A stretch of DNA of 10,422 nt, from positions 1-10,422 of the forward strand of contig CAIVKT010000660.1 of NCBI GenBank assembly GCA_903906615.1, in the 5' to 3' direction. The notes under the pieces were generated by a model, which was given only the letters and a program-made list of their open reading frames with translations, did no database searches and was not told where the DNA came from. Position numbers and translations under genes: made by a program. This DNA is from an uncultured Bacteroidota bacterium (GTDB lineage Bacteria > Bacteroidota > Bacteroidia > Chitinophagales > Chitinophagaceae). Positions 1 to 6,816 of the stretch are shown here, piece after piece. The first letter of the stretch is position 1. Every line of letters begins with the position of its first letter.

Positions 1-120
1 ATCATCGAGATAGCCCTGCAGGGCCATAGCCATTTCGCGGTTGAAGCTGTTGTATTTATCGGGGCGGTTGAGGGTGATGTACCCTACGCCGTTTTCTTTT
101 GTGAAAAGTACTGCGCTCAT
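1..120 (-). CDS. Enoyl-CoA hydratase/isomerase family protein, N-terminal fragment (PaaG-like)
   Basis: Reading the minus strand from the ATG at 120-118 gives 40 codons without a stop; the gene runs off the left edge. The peptide starts MSAVLFTKENGVGYITLNRP and continues with DKYNSFNREMAMALQGYLDD. The 'G-V-x-x-I-T-L-N-R-P-x-x-x-N-(S/A)-F' block is the N-terminal hallmark of the crotonase superfamily, in which these enzymes hydrate or isomerise acyl-CoA substrates in fatty-acid, phenylacetate or branched-chain catabolism in the cytoplasm. The fragment resembles PaaG-type 2-(1,2-epoxy-1,2-dihydrophenyl)acetyl-CoA isomerases, but the oxyanion-hole and catalytic regions are outside the window, so the substrate cannot be assigned. 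The start is supported by a TAnnTTTG promoter element only 4 nt upstream. Confidence 0.85.
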   Translation of the reverse strand, partial: MSAVLFTKENGVGYITLNRPDKYNSFNREMAMALQGYLDD

Positions 121-124
121 GAGT

Positions 125-156
125 CAAAGATAATGTGGTAATTCGGCAATTACAAT
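125..156 (-). promoter_or_regulatory. Bacteroidota-type promoter for the enoyl-CoA hydratase-family gene
   Basis: On the minus strand TATCTTTG (132-125) matches the Bacteroidota -7 consensus TAnnTTTG exactly. A -33-like ATTG (156-153) lies 20 nt upstream. Only 4 nt (ACTC) separate the -7 element from the ATG at 120. With transcription usually starting 5-7 nt downstream of this element, the mRNA would begin at or next to the start codon, so it would be leaderless. The -33 element lies between the AATTCGGCAATTA repeats. Confidence 0.55.
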
Positions 157-174
157 TCGACAATTCGGCAATTA
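140..174. repeat. Short direct repeats AATTCGGCAATTA (two copies plus a degenerate middle unit)
   Basis: AATTCGGCAATTA occurs at 140-152 and again, identically, at 162-174, with the related AATTCGAC (154-161) between them, so the stretch is effectively three imperfect tandem units. It lies in the gap between the enoyl-CoA hydratase-family gene and the receptor gene and overlaps the -33 region of the former. It could be an operator-like array or a simple intergenic repeat; the sequence alone does not decide. Confidence 0.6.
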
Positions 175-191
175 GATAATGTACGCAGACA

Positions 192-224
192 AAGTGTGCC
201 ACACCTTGGAGGTGTGGCACACTT
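192..224 (-). terminator. Hairpin terminator after the TonB-dependent receptor gene
   Basis: AAGTGTGCCACACC (192-205) and GGTGTGGCACACTT (211-224) form a perfect 14-bp stem around a 5-nt loop. It begins 1 nt beyond the stop codon of the receptor gene, and on the minus strand it is followed by TTTGTCTG, a weak T-rich tail. Its position and stability fit an intrinsic terminator or a 3'-end stabilising structure for the receptor mRNA. It also insulates the downstream minus-strand gene. Confidence 0.7.
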
Positions 225-225
225 A

Positions 226-2619
226 TCAGGATTTTCTCTTAATGCCGAAATCGAGGCGGTAATAGAATATAGGCAGGAAGCCGAGTTGGTACTGGTAATA
301 GAAGGGATCGCGGCCAAGTTGTGCCAGTGTGTAGCTGTAGGTATCTGAAAGTATGTTTTGTGTATTGAAGACATTGACCAGGTCGAGGCCGATCTCGTGC
401 GTTACTTTTTTGGAGTTGATGCGGTAGCCCAGCTTTATATCGGTGCGGAAGTAGGGCTTGAATTCCAGGGTATTGCGCTGGCTGTCTACCACGATAACAT
501 CGCCCAGTTTATTAGATGCGGCGGTATCTACGGGCGAGTAGAGCATACCACCTATAAAGGTGACTTTGATGCCCGTGATGAGTGTACTGTATCTGCCTAT
601 CTTCTTCTCGTAGCCGCCAAGGAGATTGAGTGCAAAGTGGGTGTTGTAATCGGTATTGCGGAACACACCATCATTTCCTTTAGCCTGTGAGTTATACACA
701 GAACCGGTAAGCAGCACATAGTAGCCGTGGCTGAAAGTTTTCTCCAGCGTAGCCTCCAGCCCGTAGTTGTAGCCCAGGCCGGTGTTTTTTAGCGTATCGG
801 GAAAATCGCGGGAGTAACCAGTACCCTGATCGAGCGTGGAGTAGGAGGAACCGACCCTTGTTTCAATAGGCACATCAAAGAGATATTGGTAGTACGCCTC
901 TAATTTAAGGTGCAGTGTTTTGGAAAGTGTGCGGTCGTAGCCCAATATAAAATGATGGCTGCGGGTGAAGCCTACGTTTTTGTTGTTCATTACTTTGTTG
1001 GTGTCTATGGCAAAGTACTGGTACAGTTGCAGCATCTCGCTGTGGAGGCCATAGCCTGCCGTGATCACATCTTTATCGCTCAACGCCCACCTCATGCCCA
1101 GGCGTGGTTCCAGCGATTTGGATCCATTAAGTGTAAGGTATTGCGCGTGTAGCCCGGCAGTGAAAGTAAGCGCATCGCTGGGGCGGTATTTGTATTGTGC
1201 ATAGGCCTGCACCAGGTCGGTGCTGCCGCTGAAGTTTTCGCGGTGTTCCCAGTCTTGCCGGGTGGGTGGGTACTGGCGGCTGCTGTCGGTGAGGTTGAGG
1301 TGATAAAAATTATTGACAATGCCCACCTTGATGGTTTGTTTTTGCGACAGCTTTTTATTGACGTACCAATGTGCCACAGTGCTGGTAGTGGCAAAGTTGT
1401 AACCGAGGATATTTTTAAGCGAGTCTACCGCGAAGGTAGCCGCATCGCGGAAGATATAATTGTGATGCGCATTCACTTCGGTACCTGTTTCGGCAATGGT
1501 GAATTTGGTATAGGTAGTAGCGTTGATGGTGTGGCTGTAGGTAGCGCCAACGATGCCGGTATTGGAGGTGAAGTACTGGTCGCGGTCGCTCTCGCCATAC
1601 AACTCGCCTGTCGGTGAGGTCTGGTTGCTTTCTATGAGGTTGATGTTGCTGAGGCCACCAATACCGAACACCGCAATATCAGACTTTTTACCGATTGGGA
1701 AATTGAGCTTGAAGGTGGCATCCTGGTAATTGGGCACTGATGTGGTGCCGATCTTTATATTCAGCCCCTGGAAGATCTGCAAAGTAGAATACCGGTACGT
1801 GAACAGGAACGAAGAACCATTACTGCGCGACAGCGGCCCCTCGGCAGCCAGCTCTGTACCCAGGAAGCCAAACTGCCCCGTGAATTCATACTTATCATTG
1901 TTGCCATTGCGCAGGCGTACGTCAAACACACCGGCCACCGCATCGCCGTACTCGGCAGGGAAAGCACCCATAAAAAAATCGCTGTTGGCGAGCGTCTTAT
2001 TGTTGAGAATACTCACCGGGCCACCCGTGGTGCCGGGTATATTGAAGTGGTTGGGGTTGGGTATATCCACACCCTCTACCCGCCACAGCACACCCTGCGG
2101 GCTGTTGCCACGAATGATGATGTCGTTGCGCGAATCATCGCCGCCCTGCACCCCGGCAAAGTTGGAGGCCATACGGGCGGGGTCTGATCGGCTGCCGGCA
2201 TAGCGTTCGGTCTCCTGCACATCAAATGTTTTGGTACTTACCAGCGCCATATCATTGATATGCTCCCGCTTGGTACTCACCACTACCTCCTTCATTTTTA
2301 TGGCGCTTTCTTCCATCTCTACAGGCAGCACTACTTCGTGGGCGCTGGTCACCAGCACATCATTCATAGTGATGCTTTGATAGCCCACATAAGATATGGT
2401 GATGGTATGCTTGCCCACCGGCACACTGTCTATAACGAAATGCCCGTTGGCATCGCTGGCCGCACCCATGCCGGGCTTTATATCTGCCACGGCTATGCTC
2501 ACACCTATGAGGGGCGTTTTGGATTCTTTATCTACAATGCTTCCTTTGATGCGCTGTGCGCGCTGTGCCACAGATAGTAGAGGCAGTAATAACAAAACGA
2601 GTAGCAGGCTGCGGTACAT
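226..2619 (-). CDS. TonB-dependent outer-membrane receptor with carboxypeptidase-like regulatory N-domain
   Basis: A 797-aa protein starting at the ATG at 2619. The signal peptide is residues 1 to about 19 (MYRSLLLVLLLLPLLSVAQ), which is why I prefer this start to the in-frame one 63 codons upstream, which reads through repeat DNA. About residues 22-110 form a CarboxypepD_reg-like beta-sandwich (GSIVDKESKTPLIGVSI, then GHFVIDSVPVGKHTITISYVGY). A plug domain follows at about 120-235 (DIIIRGNSPQGVLWRVEGVD, GGPVSILNN, FPAEYGDAVAGVFDVRLRNG). The rest is a beta-barrel rich in alternating aromatic strands, ending in FYYRLDFGIKRKS. The family takes up large or scarce ligands across the outer membrane using TonB energy. 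There is no SusD partner nearby and it is shorter than typical SusC proteins, so a glycan-uptake role is not supported; the ligand is unknown. Confidence 0.93.
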   Translation of the reverse strand: MYRSLLLVLLLLPLLSVAQRAQRIKGSIVDKESKTPLIGVSIAVADIKPGMGAASDANGHFVIDSVPVGKHTITISYVGYQSITMNDVLVTSAHEVVLPVEMEESAIKMKEVVVSTKREHINDMALVSTKTFDVQETERYAGSRSDPARMASNFAGVQGGDDSRNDIIIRGNSPQGVLWRVEGVDIPNPNHFNIPGTTGGPVSILNNKTLANSDFFMGAFPAEYGDAVAGVFDVRLRNGNNDKYEFTGQFGFLGTELAAEGPLSRSNGSSFLFTYRYSTLQIFQGLNIKIGTTSVPNYQDATFKLNFPIGKKSDIAVFGIGGLSNINLIESNQTSPTGELYGESDRDQYFTSNTGIVGATYSHTINATTYTKFTIAETGTEVNAHHNYIFRDAATFAVDSLKNILGYNFATTSTVAHWYVNKKLSQKQTIKVGIVNNFYHLNLTDSSRQYPPTRQDWEHRENFSGSTDLVQAYAQYKYRPSDALTFTAGLHAQYLTLNGSKSLEPRLGMRWALSDKDVITAGYGLHSEMLQLYQYFAIDTNKVMNNKNVGFTRSHHFILGYDRTLSKTLHLKLEAYYQYLFDVPIETRVGSSYSTLDQGTGYSRDFPDTLKNTGLGYNYGLEATLEKTFSHGYYVLLTGSVYNSQAKGNDGVFRNTDYNTHFALNLLGGYEKKIGRYSTLITGIKVTFIGGMLYSPVDTAASNKLGDVIVVDSQRNTLEFKPYFRTDIKLGYRINSKKVTHEIGLDLVNVFNTQNILSDTYSYTLAQLGRDPFYYQYQLGFLPIFYYRLDFGIKRKS

Positions 2620-2713
2620 AAGCAAGGTTTTACCGTAGTAAGATAGGTAATGGGTTTTATATTGTGAAGGATAGGTGTTTTTAGCACTGAGGAGTCGCAG
2701 CTGCGCGAGAAGA

Positions 2714-2813
2714 CCCCGCCTAAAGGGAAAGTTTGGTTGTGTTATTTTATCGGCGCGAAACCACCCCGACCCTCCTAAAGGGGATGTTTGGCTTTGTTGT
2801 TTCATCAACGCGA
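2714..2813. repeat. Two tandem diverged copies of a dispersed intergenic repeat
   Basis: Copy A (about 2714-2760) and copy B (about 2764-2813) align along their length. Both begin with a CCCCG-rich block, then CCTAAAGGG, then TGTTTGG or AGTTTGG, a TGTT-rich stretch, and end ATC..CGCGA. A third, more diverged copy lies at 5180-5235; AAAGTTTGGTTGTGTT is identical at 2728-2743 and 5219-5234. The copies lie upstream of the receptor gene, outside its coding region, and produce a spurious N-terminal extension of that reading frame. Confidence 0.65.
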
Positions 2814-2845
2814 GGTTGTTAATAAAAAATACAACTACTGTAAAG

Positions 2846-3397
2846 CTACATTTTTGAAAAAGTAACGACTATATCAGTTGCCTGCAGATTACTGGTATTT
2901 CTTTGCGCATAGACCTCGGTTAAGGTCAGTGTGTTTCCGTTAACTTTAAACGTGTAAGAGCTATTGGCGCCTCCCGGCAAAAGTGCTGCTGTAGGGCCCT
3001 GGAGCAAAACGGCATCATTCGCACTTGTATTACTGAGGTATTGCCACACACCCGAAACATTATCAGTTATAAGCGGGTAGGTACCCTCCTTGTAAATTTC
3101 ATTGATCGAGTAAGTGCCATCAGCATTGAAAGACCAGTTGTTCATACTGATCACAAAATTCGTACTGTCAAAACCGTAGGGGTCTGTTGAGAAATCAACC
3201 CTGGTAAATATACTATCAGAGCTTTTATACGAATAGTTAGTAGAGTCGTAGCTGCTGTAGTTGCCATAGATCAACTTGCCGCTGACAGAGGTCATCTTCC
3301 AGTTGCCAACGATAGACGTAGAGGAGGAACTGCTTTTTTTGCAGGAAAAAACGGCCACCGTGCAAGTGGCCAAAAGTACCAGGGTTATCTTTTTCAT
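2846..3397 (-). CDS. Small lipocalin-like lipoprotein
   Basis: A 183-aa protein with a type II signal peptide: MKKITLVLLATCTVAVFSC, with Cys19 as the lipidated residue, so it is probably anchored in the envelope. A short Lys/Ser tether (residues 20-27) leads into SIVGNWKMTSVSG; the G-x-W at 31-33 is typical of the first strand of lipocalin-like domains in Bacteroidota. The rest is rich in Thr, Ser and Tyr with alternating strand patterns (SWNFNADGTYSINE-like, SGVWQYLSNTS, YTFKVNGNTLTLTEV), consistent with a small beta-barrel. The ligand is unknown. It lies 226 bp upstream of the receptor gene on the same strand, with repeat DNA between them, so co-transcription is uncertain. It is divergent from the amidohydrolase gene. 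Confidence 0.85.
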   Translation of the reverse strand: MKKITLVLLATCTVAVFSCKKSSSSSTSIVGNWKMTSVSGKLIYGNYSSYDSTNYSYKSSDSIFTRVDFSTDPYGFDSTNFVISMNNWSFNADGTYSINEIYKEGTYPLITDNVSGVWQYLSNTSANDAVLLQGPTAALLPGGANSSYTFKVNGNTLTLTEVYAQRNTSNLQATDIVVTFSKM

Positions 3398-3496
3398 TTC
3401 AGTAGGTTTAAGATGTAATCGGGATATGAAGTTAGGGAAAAAGTATTTACTTAAACAGCCGGTAGCGTTTTGTATCCGAAGGAATTACGGACGTAT

Positions 3497-5173
3497 ATGC
3501 TACTTTTACTTGCTAAAACACACTTCACTTTGCGCAATCTCCGTTTTTCTATACTCGTGCTGCTCGCAGCAATATGCACAGTGCTTGTTTCTTGCCACAC
3601 TAAGCAAGGTGCAGACCTCATATTGCACCATGGCCGTGTGTACACGGTGGACAGTATCTTTGGCATCAGCGAGGCATTTGCGGTGAAGGACGGCAGGATA
3701 ATAGCCGTGGGCAAAAACGAAGACATACTGAACGCTTATACAGCCGACTCTATGGTGGATGCGCAGGGCAAGGCGGTGTACCCGGGCTTTATAGATGCCC
3801 ATGCACACTTTGTGGGGTATGGCAGAGGATTGTTTGCCGTAGACCTGTACGATTGCAAAACATGGAATGAAGCTGTAGAGCGTGTTAAAACATTTGCTGC
3901 AGCCCACCCTGCCGAGCCGTGGATACGTGGCCGTGGGTGGGACCAGAATAAATTTCCCGGCATGGCCTATCCTGATAACCGGTCGCTGGATGCGCTATTC
4001 CCTGATAAGCCGGTGCTGCTGCAACGGGTAGATGGCCATGCGGCTATTGCCAACAGCAAGGCCCTTGCACTGGCAGGCATCGTCGCCAGCCAAAAGATAT
4101 CGGGTGGCGAGATAGAAACAAAAGACAACCGACTCACCGGTGTGCTGATAGATAATGCTGTGGAACTGGTGACGCCCATCATGCCGCCAGCCTCGAAGGC
4201 CGACTACGAGAAGTGGCTGGTGGCCGCGCAGAAGAATTGCTTTGCGCAGGGGCTTACCACCATCACTGACTGCGGCCTGATGTATACCGATGTAGAAATG
4301 ATAGACACCCTACAGCGCGAGGGCAAGCTACAGATGCGGCTGTATGTGATGCTGAGCGACGACACCGCCAACTACAACCGCTACCTGTCCCGCGGCCCTT
4401 ATAAGACCGACAAGCTATTTGTAAAGGGCATCAAAGCATATGCCGATGGCGCGCTGGGCAGCCGCGGCGCCTGCCTGCTGGCACCCTATGCCGATAAAGA
4501 AAACTGGAATGGCTTTTTGCTGCACCCATCGGCACACTACGACTCGCTGGCCGCGCTGATCATCAATACCGACTTTCAATTATGCACACATGCCATAGGC
4601 GATAGTGGCAACCGCATGGTGCTGCATGTGTATAATAAGTACCTTAACGGCAAGAACAACAAACGCTGGCGCATAGAACACGCGCAGGTGGTAAGCCCTG
4701 CCGATATGGACCTGTTTGGCCGCGCATCCATCATCCCATCGGTGCAGCCCACACATGCCACCAGCGATATGTACTGGGCCAAGGAACGTATAGGTGATGA
4801 TCGCCTGAAGGGGGCTTATGCTTATGAGCAATTACTGCAACAAAACGGCTGGCTGCCGCTGGGTACCGACTTCCCGGTAGAAGATATATCGCCCGTAAAA
4901 ACGTTTTACGCTGCTATAGCCCGCAAGGATGCCAAGGGCTATCCGGCCAGTGGTTTTCAGAAGGAGAATGCGCTGACACGCGAGCAGGCCCTTCGCGGCA
5001 TCACTATATGGGCTGCTAAGGCTGACTTCTTAGAGCGAGAGGTAGGTAGTATAGAAGCAGGCAAAAAGGCTGATTTTGTGATACTGGACCGCGACCTGAT
5101 GCAGGCGAGTGAGGGCGATGTATTGGGGGCGAAGGTGGTGAGGGTTTATCCGGGAGGAAGGAGGATGGAGTGA
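3497..5173 (+). CDS. Exported YtcJ-type amidohydrolase (amidohydrolase 3 family), probable lipoprotein
   Basis: A 558-aa metal-dependent hydrolase of the amidohydrolase superfamily, YtcJ/N-substituted formamide deformylase-like group. From the ATG at 3497, the metal-ligand HxH is His102/His104 (GFIDAHAHF). RGRGWDQNKF, DGHAAIANSKAL and GLTTITDCGL follow; further ligands are likely His365 (THAIGD) and His395 (RIEHAQ), with the catalytic/metal Asp458 in GTDFPVEDISP. The C-terminal beta-sandwich ends GSIEAGKKADFVILD. All key motifs are present, so it should be active; the substrate is unknown. A hydrophobic segment ending LVSC (Cys33) suggests an exported lipoprotein, which is notable since many relatives are cytoplasmic. 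The leader is long from ATG 3497; a TTG at 3530 would give an ideal 23-residue lipoprotein signal. An in-frame TTG at 3470 is less likely. Confidence 0.92.
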   Translation: MLLLLAKTHFTLRNLRFSILVLLAAICTVLVSCHTKQGADLILHHGRVYTVDSIFGISEAFAVKDGRIIAVGKNEDILNAYTADSMVDAQGKAVYPGFIDAHAHFVGYGRGLFAVDLYDCKTWNEAVERVKTFAAAHPAEPWIRGRGWDQNKFPGMAYPDNRSLDALFPDKPVLLQRVDGHAAIANSKALALAGIVASQKISGGEIETKDNRLTGVLIDNAVELVTPIMPPASKADYEKWLVAAQKNCFAQGLTTITDCGLMYTDVEMIDTLQREGKLQMRLYVMLSDDTANYNRYLSRGPYKTDKLFVKGIKAYADGALGSRGACLLAPYADKENWNGFLLHPSAHYDSLAALIINTDFQLCTHAIGDSGNRMVLHVYNKYLNGKNNKRWRIEHAQVVSPADMDLFGRASIIPSVQPTHATSDMYWAKERIGDDRLKGAYAYEQLLQQNGWLPLGTDFPVEDISPVKTFYAAIARKDAKGYPASGFQKENALTREQALRGITIWAAKADFLEREVGSIEAGKKADFVILDRDLMQASEGDVLGAKVVRVYPGGRRME

Positions 5174-5179
5174 TGAACC

Positions 5180-5235
5180 ACGACCCTCCGGCAGAAAATG
5201 CGGGGCCATGTGCCGGGGAAAGTTTGGTTGTGTTG
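5180..5235. repeat. Third, diverged copy of the dispersed repeat, with a small hairpin
   Basis: Between the convergent ends of the amidohydrolase and the two-TM protein genes lies a CGACCCTCC block and then AAAGTTTGGTTGTGTT (5219-5234), identical to 2728-2743. Where the other copies have CCTAAAGG, this one has CCGGCA (5188-5193) and TGCCGG (5211-5216), able to pair as a 6-bp stem. In the minus direction both loci can read TQPNFP, a chance translation of the repeat. The rest of 5236-5288 shows nothing recognisable. Confidence 0.6.
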
Positions 5236-5288
5236 CCTGCCCTGCGAGGCTGTTGGTGAGGGACACTAACACGGCGAAATTTTGCATG

Positions 5289-5822
5289 CTATTTGCTGAT
5301 CGGTTTCCACTTACCTTTTTTGAAGAATACATTTCCGAATTTCGGTGAGTGGAATACGTAATAGAAACTCCATGTGGTTCGGTATAGTGTAGGCTTATCG
5401 TTAATTATGTGGTATCCGGGTGTATCAACATTTAAAATAATTCTCGGCTCTTTATAGGCCTCAAGAAATTTCACAGTGCCATTATAGGCTTTATTTTTTC
5501 CGCCTCCGGTTTGGTAGAAAATGAACTTGTTATCTTTCGTTATCTCCAACCTGTAGTGGTCATATTGCCAGTCGGCTTGCTTGCCGGGATATTTTGTACG
5601 GTCTATAATGTAGCTACCATAAATATCTTCTCGGGTCAGTTCTTTTTTTGCTGTAAAAAAATGGAATATTTCCAGTAAGAATATCATCCCAAATACGATG
5701 AGCCAAATAAGTCCTAATGTTTTAACAACAATTATTTTTCTGCTGATCAGCCATGTCACTAAAAACACCAGGGTCACCGGAGCCAGTACAAAAATGAAAA
5801 GTAAGTTAAAGCCAAACCACAT
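5289..5822 (-). CDS. Two-TM membrane protein with a soluble C-terminal domain, function unknown
   Basis: A 177-aa protein from the ATG at 5822. Residues 2-26 (WFGFNLLFIFVLAPVTLVFL and following) and about 34-57 (TLGLIWLIVFGMIFLLEIFH and following) are two strong transmembrane segments. The remaining ~115 residues are soluble, starting REDIYGSYIIDRTKY, with Tyr/Lys-rich alternating strands and a basic end (FFKKGKWKPISK). The GSY-x-x-D opening resembles small beta-barrel proteins seen in this phylum, but I do not recognise a named family. An in-frame TTG at 5843 would add seven residues, but it overlaps an exact TATCTTTG promoter element (5848-5841), so I chose the ATG. It is convergent with the amidohydrolase and divergent from the secreted protein at 5919. 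Confidence 0.75.
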   Translation of the reverse strand: MWFGFNLLFIFVLAPVTLVFLVTWLISRKIIVVKTLGLIWLIVFGMIFLLEIFHFFTAKKELTREDIYGSYIIDRTKYPGKQADWQYDHYRLEITKDNKFIFYQTGGGKNKAYNGTVKFLEAYKEPRIILNVDTPGYHIINDKPTLYRTTWSFYYVFHSPKFGNVFFKKGKWKPISK

Positions 5823-5840
5823 TATATTGTGTTCTGATTT

Positions 5841-5848
5841 CAAAGATA
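5841..5848 (-). promoter_or_regulatory. -7 promoter element of the two-TM protein gene
   Basis: TATCTTTG on the minus strand matches TAnnTTTG exactly and ends 18 nt before the ATG at 5822. No good -33 TTTG lies at the usual distance. With the plus-strand element at 5897-5904 it forms a compact divergent promoter region. Confidence 0.45.
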
Positions 5849-5896
5849 GTAGATTCGGGTAAGGATCGTTTCAGCCAAAATGATCTTAAACACCCC

Positions 5897-5904
5897 TACT
5901 TTTG
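5897..5904 (+). promoter_or_regulatory. -7 promoter element that favours the TTG start at 5919
   Basis: TACTTTTG matches TAnnTTTG exactly and lies 14 nt before the TTG at 5919. An ATG at 5880 is upstream of it and would not be on the transcript. The -33 region is poor (TTTC near 5869). Confidence 0.45.
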
Positions 5905-5918
5905 CCAAAACATCCTCA

Positions 5919-6812
5919 TTGAAAAAAATCCTTACCATATTCGTTCTCCTGCTCACAGCCCAGTTGGCGCACGCGCAGGAATATACCCTGCGTGGCAGGC
6001 TGAAGATGAATACGGGCGAGGTGTTTGCGTACAAGCTGGTGTTTACTGCCAATGCGCATGGCGATATCAAGGGCTACTCCTACACCTATACTGAGCCTAA
6101 TGATACCAAGACAGCCATAGTGGGCGTGCTGGATAAGCACAGCCGCAGGCTCACCTTCAGCGAGAAAACAATAGCCTATTCTCACGATGTACACACCACC
6201 GCTTATATGTGCCTGGTAGATGCTAACCTCGATTATGAGCATACGGGTACAGGCAATGCACTTACCGGACCCATAAATGGCGCGGAGGCCGACCGTACGG
6301 CCTGCACCGGCGGCACAGTACTCTTCGACCTGGATGCCGAGCTGGAAGCCTTATTCAATACAGCGGAAAAATTTGATACCGTGATCACAATGGGACATAA
6401 GCCGAAGCCCGTTGCTGTGCCAGCGCCTACCCCCTCAGGCATTGACCCTAAGGTGATACCCGTGCCTACCGACAAAGTGACCAAGGGCGTGGAAAAGACC
6501 TACGAATGGCACTCGGATACGGTAGTGGCAGAAATATGGGATGGCGGTACTGTGGATGGCGATAAGGTTTCGGTATACTTCAACGGGGTTCCTGTTTTAT
6601 CAGATTACTTCCTGATGAGGCAGAAGAAAGTGGTGCGTATCCCCATAAGTGGTTATGGGTTCAACGCCCTGTCTATATTGGCGCTGAACGAAGGCGCCGA
6701 GCCGCCCAATACGGCTGATATACTATTGCACGATGGCAAGATCACTTACAGCATACTTGCTTACAACAATAAAGGCCAGTCGGCGTTGATAAAGATAAAG
6801 CGGGTGAAGTAG
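5919..6812 (+). CDS. Secreted two-domain beta-rich protein, function unknown
   Basis: I chose the TTG at 5919, giving 297 aa that begin directly with a classic signal peptide (MKKILTIFVLLLTAQLAHAQ, cleavage probably after AHA). The ATG at 5880 would add 13 poorly fitting residues and precedes the promoter element. The first domain (about 21-155: EYTLRGRLKMNTGEVFAYKL, YSYTYTEPNDTKTAIVGVLD) looks like a lipid- or ligand-binding beta structure. A Pro-rich linker spans about 161-183. The C-terminal domain (about 196-297) has the pattern AEIWDGGTVDGDKVSVYFNG, then L-x-L-A-L-N-E-G-x-x-P-P-N-T and an ending that resembles a recurrent beta-sandwich of secreted Bacteroidota proteins; I cannot give it a family name. 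No catalytic motif is visible. A small ORF starts 4 bp after the stop. Confidence 0.8.
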   Translation: MKKILTIFVLLLTAQLAHAQEYTLRGRLKMNTGEVFAYKLVFTANAHGDIKGYSYTYTEPNDTKTAIVGVLDKHSRRLTFSEKTIAYSHDVHTTAYMCLVDANLDYEHTGTGNALTGPINGAEADRTACTGGTVLFDLDAELEALFNTAEKFDTVITMGHKPKPVAVPAPTPSGIDPKVIPVPTDKVTKGVEKTYEWHSDTVVAEIWDGGTVDGDKVSVYFNGVPVLSDYFLMRQKKVVRIPISGYGFNALSILALNEGAEPPNTADILLHDGKITYSILAYNNKGQSALIKIKRVK

Positions 6813-6816
6813 GTAT

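Noticed and set aside
1195..1617. 140-codon open frame on the plus strand inside the receptor gene
   Set aside because: Antisense shadow of the receptor gene with no promoter, ribosome-binding site or recognisable domain.
1730..2203. 157-codon open frame on the plus strand inside the receptor gene
   Set aside because: Antisense shadow in GC-richer receptor DNA; its composition (Pro, Ser, Arg) is typical of an out-of-frame translation.
2620..2808. N-terminal extension of the receptor reading frame by 63 codons
   Set aside because: It translates repeat DNA and would bury the signal peptide; the ATG at 2619 begins a textbook leader.
3276..3686. Plus-strand open frame across the lipoprotein start and amidohydrolase start
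   Set aside because: It overlaps two well-supported genes and encodes no recognisable domain.
5030..5332. Minus-strand 100-codon open frame across the amidohydrolase 3' end
   Set aside because: It consists of antisense coding DNA and the dispersed repeat; its TQPNFP motif is a translation of the repeat.
5916..6242. Minus-strand open frame inside the secreted protein gene
   Set aside because: Antisense to a gene with a clear signal peptide; no independent support.
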